A DNA stretch of 64,000 nucleotides from Desulfovibrio sp. DV (GTDB lineage Bacteria; Desulfobacterota; Desulfovibrionia; Desulfovibrionales; Desulfovibrionaceae). The position numbers and the translations under genes were made by a program. The notes below the pieces were generated by a model. The model was not told the DNA's origin, ran no database searches, and saw only the letters and a list, made by a program, of their open reading frames with translations. The first letter of the stretch is position 1, and every line of letters begins with the position of its first letter. The stretch is taken from positions 1 to 64,000 of the forward strand of contig NZ_MLBG01000010.1 of NCBI RefSeq assembly GCF_001936595.1. The letters run 5' to 3'. This document shows, one piece after another, positions 59,877 through 64,000 of this stretch.

Positions 59877-60900
59877 CGTCGCTTCGTGCACGCCGCGCCA
59901 CATGGCCAGCCAAGCGGGTTTCCCTCGGTCGGGAGGCCCGCTTTTTCGTCCTGCCCTGGCCACAGTCTGCCTCCTCGCCCTGGGCCTCTCCCTGGCTGCC
60001 GGGCTGCCCGGTTGCCCGGAAGCTGCCCAGGCCGCCAAAACCAGACAGGAACCCTCCGGGGCGGCAACTGCCGCTGTCAATGGCCATGGATTTGCCCAGT
60101 CCGAAATGGCCCAGGTGGCCAACCCCGCCTTGCGCCAGGAACTGGTTCAGGTCAGCCAGGAATTTGCCGCCACAGTCACCACAAAGACCCTGGCCCGTCT
60201 CGGTTCCAAGGGCGGCCAGCACCGCCTCGACCTGTTGACGACCCCGGCCAATGCCTACCGCGACGCCGTGCGCACCGACGCCCTGGCCCGGCTCAAGGCC
60301 GCCGGAGCCGATCTGTCCGTGAGCCAGTATTTCGTCTACGCCGACCGCAATCCATCCACCCAGCTTATCATTCTGGCTTTCTTCGACGCCGAGGGGCAGC
60401 ATGTGGTCCTGCTCGGAGCCGATTTTATTTCCTCCGGCAAACTGCGCCCCGGGGAGGACTCGTTTATCACCCCGGTCGGCGTCTTTGAGCACCTGCCGGA
60501 AAACTGGGGCTACCGGGCCGAAGGGACCAAGAACAGCAAAGGCTGGCGCGGCCTTGGTGCACGCGGCAGCCGGGTCTGGGATTTCGGCTACCAGCAGGCC
60601 CCGCGCCAGTTCCGCCAGGGGGTCTACGACAGCCAGATGCGCCTTTTAATGCACGCCACCGACCCCGACCAGGGCGAACCCCGCCTGGGCGGCCCGGACT
60701 CCAAGGGCTGCGTGCGGGTCTCGGCAGCGGCCAATGCCTTTCTCGACCAGCATTCCATCCTCGACCGGCACTACGAGTCCATTGCCTCGACCGATAAAGA
60801 GCGCGACCTGTGGCTGTTGCGCCGGGATCGACGTCCGGTGTCGCGGCCCGGCAGCTACCTCGTGGTCGGCGACTCGGCCATGGGCAGCGCCTCACGCTGA
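59851..60900 (+). CDS. L,D-transpeptidase (YkuD family)
   Basis: The product is 349 residues. A membrane or signal segment FRPALATVCLLALGLSLAAG is followed by a long linker and a YkuD domain: ITPVGVFEHL and then MHATD...GPDSKGCVRVS, where His and Cys are the conserved pair. The family motif usually has SHGC; here it is SKGC. It forms or edits 3-3 peptidoglycan links or attaches lipoproteins. ATG at 59851 lies inside the NlpC/P60 gene, so the two are coupled. Confidence 0.82.
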   Translation: MPEAAGSSSVASCTPRHMASQAGFPRSGGPLFRPALATVCLLALGLSLAAGLPGCPEAAQAAKTRQEPSGAATAAVNGHGFAQSEMAQVANPALRQELVQVSQEFAATVTTKTLARLGSKGGQHRLDLLTTPANAYRDAVRTDALARLKAAGADLSVSQYFVYADRNPSTQLIILAFFDAEGQHVVLLGADFISSGKLRPGEDSFITPVGVFEHLPENWGYRAEGTKNSKGWRGLGARGSRVWDFGYQQAPRQFRQGVYDSQMRLLMHATDPDQGEPRLGGPDSKGCVRVSAAANAFLDQHSILDRHYESIASTDKERDLWLLRRDRRPVSRPGSYLVVGDSAMGSASR

Positions 60901-61005
60901 GAGCCGTGCGGCGTTTCACGCCTGCAGACCGCTTCGCTTGGGTGCCGGCCCGTCGAAAAAGCACGGCAGGCCGACAGCCAATGCTGTCCTGACACGTCCC
61001 CGGGG

Positions 61006-61782
61006 CTAGGCCTCAAAGACCTCGCCCGGCTCCGGCAGAAAAGCCCGGATCGACGCCCCGGCCAGGGTCCGGCGAATCGCCTCGCCCCGCTCCCGGCGCA
61101 GCTCCCGGCGCACATGCACCACGGCCAGGGCGTTGGCCCAGGCCGACTCGGCCGTTTCCACCGCCTCGGCAACCGACCCATGCCCGGCAACGCCCGGCGA
61201 AATCCCATAGCCTTCCTGGACCACCAGGGTGCAACCCGAGGCCAAATCCCGGCAGGCCGGCGTCGGCGCGCCGTCCCCGCCATAATACAGCACCCCGAAC
61301 CGGGTCTCCAGACGCAGACCCAGACACGGCGCGCCATGCCCGGTCACAGCCGCCCGGGCGGCAAATCCGGCCATCACCAACGGCACCTCCGGCCGGGCCT
61401 CAAGACACACCAGCTCGAAATCAAGCCTGGCCCGCAAATTCGGATAGGCCAGATCGACAACCTGCCCTGCCCGCGTCGCCAGGCCCTCGCCGCCATGAAG
61501 AAACAGCGGCCGCACCCGCCCCTGCTCCTGCATCCGGGCCAGCAGATACGGCAGGCCGAAAAAATGGTCGCCATGAAAATGGGAAATCCACACCGCGTCA
61601 GGCCCGTCGCGGCGGTCGGAATCAGACAGGCCGGGACAGCCGAAAAAGGCCGCCGCAGCCGTGAAGCCGCAGTCCAAAAGCACTGTGCGGCGCGACTCGC
61701 CGGCCATGCCGGCCACAAACAGACTGGTATTGGGCAAACATTCGTCAAACGCCTCGCCAACTCCCACAAACGTCACCCGCAT
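61006..61782 (-). CDS. MBL-fold metal-dependent hydrolase (RNase Z-like)
   Basis: The product is 258 residues from ATG at 61782 (GGGAGGG upstream). The metal site HFHGDHFFGLPYLL is intact, with DCGFTAAAAFFG before it, YYGGDGAPTPAC in the middle and AVVHVRRELRR at the end. The core resembles RNase Z or arylsulfatase-type enzymes. The substrate is unknown. Confidence 0.8.
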   Translation of the reverse strand: MRVTFVGVGEAFDECLPNTSLFVAGMAGESRRTVLLDCGFTAAAAFFGCPGLSDSDRRDGPDAVWISHFHGDHFFGLPYLLARMQEQGRVRPLFLHGGEGLATRAGQVVDLAYPNLRARLDFELVCLEARPEVPLVMAGFAARAAVTGHGAPCLGLRLETRFGVLYYGGDGAPTPACRDLASGCTLVVQEGYGISPGVAGHGSVAEAVETAESAWANALAVVHVRRELRRERGEAIRRTLAGASIRAFLPEPGEVFEA

Positions 61783-61910
61783 GACCGATTTCCCTCCCAA
61801 ACCTTGCAATATGCCCGGCTTTTCGCCACAACGGGAGCATTCCTGCGGCCAAAGGCGCACCCCATGCCGCCCGCGTCCGGCTCCACCCCCAACCGACCAA
61901 AGGAATCCCC

Positions 61911-63008
61911 ATGCAGCGCCGCGTCACCCAGATCGAAAGCATCCGGGTCCTGGCCATGTTCGGCATCTTCTTCTACCACCTCTGGACCGTGCTGCCCGCC
62001 GGTGGCGCGCAAAATCCCTTTGGCCCCATCCTCGGCGACATCATGAGCCAGGGCTACCTCGGCGTGGTGGTCTTTAACGCCATCACCGGCTTCGTGCTCA
62101 CCTTGCCCCACGCCAATCCCGGCGGCAAGCCGCCCCTGGCCTACTTCGACTTTTTCCGCCGCCGCTTCGGCCGCATCACCCCGCAATACTATCTCTCCCT
62201 GGCCCTGTGGAGCGTGGTGGCGCTACTCGCCGGAGCCATGCCCCTGGCTGCCCTGGGAGCCTGCGTGGCCGAAAAACTCTTTTTCGTGCAAACCTTCGAC
62301 CCGACGCGGTTTTTCTGCCTCGAACCGGCCTTGTGGTGGATGGGGCTTTTGGCCCAGTTCTACCTGACCTTCCCGCTGCTGCTGCGCCTTTTCACCAAGT
62401 TCGGCCCGGCCCGAGCCACCGCCGGCTGCCTCGCCTTCGGCTGGGGCCTGTGGATCGTCCTGTCGCTTTTGGCCAAAGTCAGCACAACCGCCGCCCTGCT
62501 GGACTACATGCTCTACTTCAACCTGCCCTACCGGCTGCCCGAATTCGCCCTGGGCATGGCCTTCGCCCTGGCCTGGAAAGCCCGCGCCGCCAATCCCCGC
62601 CAGGGGGATCCGGTAAGCGGCATCCCAACCTCCTGGCTGGTCGGCTTCCTGGCCGCAACCTACTTCGGCCTGCCCCTGGCCATCGTGTACAAGGCCCATC
62701 TGCCCGCCACACTGGCCCATATCCTGCTCACCATCACCTGCCTGGGACTCGGCGGCACACTCTTCTCCTGGCCGGCCATGGCCCGACTCGGGGCCAAACC
62801 CGCCGTCTCCCTGGCCGCCGCCACCTCCTACAGCTTCTACCTGCTCCACCAGCCCATCCTCGGCTACGGCGCAAACCTGCTGCAAAGCCTGCACCCCTTC
62901 GCCGCCATGTGCCTGCTGGCCGCAGTCAGCCTGCCGGCCTCCTACGCCCTGTCACGCTGGCAGGACCGCATCGTGGCCAAGTTCGAAGCGAGAGGGAAAG
63001 GGAAATAA
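61911..63008 (+). CDS. Acyltransferase family 3 membrane protein
   Basis: The product is 365 residues with about ten membrane segments. The start QIESIRVLAMFGIFFYHLWT has the conserved Arg and His of OafA/YrhL-type acyltransferases. FRRRFGRITPQYYLSLALWS follows. It transfers acetyl or other acyl groups to surface sugars. GGAATCCCC lies before ATG. The gene diverges from the MBL gene. Confidence 0.88.
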   Translation: MQRRVTQIESIRVLAMFGIFFYHLWTVLPAGGAQNPFGPILGDIMSQGYLGVVVFNAITGFVLTLPHANPGGKPPLAYFDFFRRRFGRITPQYYLSLALWSVVALLAGAMPLAALGACVAEKLFFVQTFDPTRFFCLEPALWWMGLLAQFYLTFPLLLRLFTKFGPARATAGCLAFGWGLWIVLSLLAKVSTTAALLDYMLYFNLPYRLPEFALGMAFALAWKARAANPRQGDPVSGIPTSWLVGFLAATYFGLPLAIVYKAHLPATLAHILLTITCLGLGGTLFSWPAMARLGAKPAVSLAAATSYSFYLLHQPILGYGANLLQSLHPFAAMCLLAAVSLPASYALSRWQDRIVAKFEARGKGK

Positions 63009-63040
63009 TCGAGAGAAGAGAAGATACGAGACGAGAAGAT

Positions 63041-63077
63041 GCCTCCGGCGGCCGGGGGGATGATCCCCCCGGACCCC
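63041..63077. repeat. Dispersed GC-rich intergenic repeat, copy 4
   Basis: GCCTCCGGCGGCC, then G6-ATGAT-C6 and GGACCCC. It lies between convergent acyltransferase and YibQ-type genes. Confidence 0.75.
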
Positions 63078-63140
63078 TGCTAACGGGGAGGCGGTGCAGG
63101 GCGCTGCCCTGCACTGCCTCCCCCACCCGTTACAACCGGC

Positions 63141-64000
63141 TCAGAATTCAGGGCCGAGTTCGGTGAGCGTTACGACGGCAACGCCTAGTTCGCGTTCTTT
63201 GGCCCAAATTTTCAGGGCTTCCAGGGTTTCGCCGTAGGGATGGCCGATGGCAATGGCCCGGCCGTTTTTGATGGCGTTTCGTTCGGCGGTTTTGAGTTGT
63301 CCGAGGATGGTGCGGACGTTTCGGACGTTGTCGAGGAACACGGCGCGGCGATAAAACGGCACGCCGTGTTTTCGGGCGGCTTCGGGGCCGGCGCTGACGG
63401 CAGAGGTGACGGAATCGAGGAAGAACAGGCCCTTTTCCTTGAGCACGGCCATGACTGCGTCCATGCCTTCGGGATCGCTGGTAAACGCAGAGCCCATGTG
63501 GTTGTTGATGCCTTTGACATGGGGCAGCTGGGCGAGGTTGTCGGCCACGATGCTTTTGACGCGCTGGGCGTCCATATCGGTAAAAAGCGCACCAGGGCCG
63601 GGGTTGACGCGGGGGTAGCTGCCGGGCTGCATGGGCTGGTGCAAAATGATCTCAATGCCCTGGGCTGCAGCCATGGCTTCGACGGAACTGGTTCTGGGCC
63701 GGCTGGGCAGGATGGCCAGGGTGACCGGAAACGGCAGTTCCGTCAGGTTTTTGGCCATGACCGGATGGTCGCCGATATCGTCGATGACCACGACCATGCG
63801 GGGCCCCTTGCCCGCATCCCGGGCCACGGGATGGGTCTGGGGCTCGGGCGGAGCCGGAGCCGACGGGGCCGTCGGGCTTGGCGGCTCGACGCTGGCGCGT
63901 ATTTCGTGGCTCCCATTGCCGTTTTCAGGCTGGCCGGCCTGGGGCGGCAGATGCTCTTCGTAATGGACGGCGGCCTGCTTTGCCGGTTGGGTCTGGGCCT
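63141..64000 (-). CDS. Divergent polysaccharide deacetylase (YibQ family), 5' end missing
   Basis: The frame is open to the window edge, so the N-terminus is not seen. The visible 286 residues comprise a Pro/Ala/Glu-rich linker and a deacetylase domain: MVVVIDDIGDHPVMAKNLTE, VTLAILPSRPRTSSVEAMAA, GIEIILHQPMQPGSYPRVNP and GINNHMGSAFTSD. It belongs to the DUF610 group of secreted polysaccharide deacetylases. The substrate is unknown. GTG at 63827 is only an internal codon. Confidence 0.88.
   Translation of the reverse strand, partial: AQTQPAKQAAVHYEEHLPPQAGQPENGNGSHEIRASVEPPSPTAPSAPAPPEPQTHPVARDAGKGPRMVVVIDDIGDHPVMAKNLTELPFPVTLAILPSRPRTSSVEAMAAAQGIEIILHQPMQPGSYPRVNPGPGALFTDMDAQRVKSIVADNLAQLPHVKGINNHMGSAFTSDPEGMDAVMAVLKEKGLFFLDSVTSAVSAGPEAARKHGVPFYRRAVFLDNVRNVRTILGQLKTAERNAIKNGRAIAIGHPYGETLEALKIWAKERELGVAVVTLTELGPEF

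Overview
The window is high-GC DNA with the gene set of a sulfate-reducing Desulfovibrionaceae bacterium (Desulfovibrio or Solidesulfovibrio type). The strongest marker is a complete qrcDCBA locus, the periplasm-facing quinone reductase complex of sulfate reducers, at 48.7-53.5 kb. The aspartate-route NAD genes, a GAK-type cluster and a RACo-like ASKHA protein fit the same group. No species can be named from the sequence alone.

Region 1 (1-15.2 kb) is accessory DNA that appears to be two elements in tandem at the 3' end of one tRNA-Leu(GAG) gene (15164-15249). Element 1 (about 2373-15186) is bounded by copies of the tRNA 3' end. It carries a P4-type integrase next to the tRNA, an AlpA-like regulator, an HTH protein, a Toprim primase-helicase, a RuvC-like resolvase, several small Cys-rich proteins, an XRE-metallopeptidase/PIN pair and one AT-rich cargo gene. 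Two clusters of TGTCCCA iterons, 3.7 kb apart and both holding the same 15-bp inverted repeat, recall the ori/crr pair of satellite P4. Two stretches (2631-2731 and 5022-5591) are packed with short words that are each doubled one helical turn apart; I cannot assign these. A second tyrosine recombinase (583-2223) begins beside the left att copy and marks element 2, which runs off the window.

Region 2 (15.2-36.4 kb) is core chromosome: rimI-pgk-tpiA-secG-tRNA-Leu on the minus strand, a Nudix gene, suhB, mreB and a double-GAF gene, an unknown 585-residue protein, gcvT, rsmE, rarA, the NAD operon nadC-nadA-nadB, a small Gln/Gly-rich secreted protein, TPR and PilZ genes, a DAC-like (cyclic-dinucleotide fold) protein, a periplasmic glycerophosphodiesterase and a putative lipoprotein.

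Region 3 (36.4-53.5 kb) holds an M23 peptidase, hemW, a PiT phosphate transporter, a Nif11-like small protein and a tightly coupled operon: amphi-Trp protein, PhoU-APH kinase fusion, ATP-grasp enzyme and HprK-related kinase. This matches the uncharacterised GAK gene system, and here it sits between a phosphate transporter and an MgtA-type ATPase. The qrc operon follows on the minus strand.

Region 4 (53.6-64 kb) has manC and rfbC (surface sugar nucleotides), an Rsm22-like methyltransferase overlapping a RACo-like activator, NlpC/P60 and YkuD cell-wall enzymes, an MBL-fold hydrolase, an acyltransferase and a YibQ-type deacetylase cut by the window edge. A GC-rich dispersed repeat (GCCTCCGGCGGCC core) occurs four times between genes.
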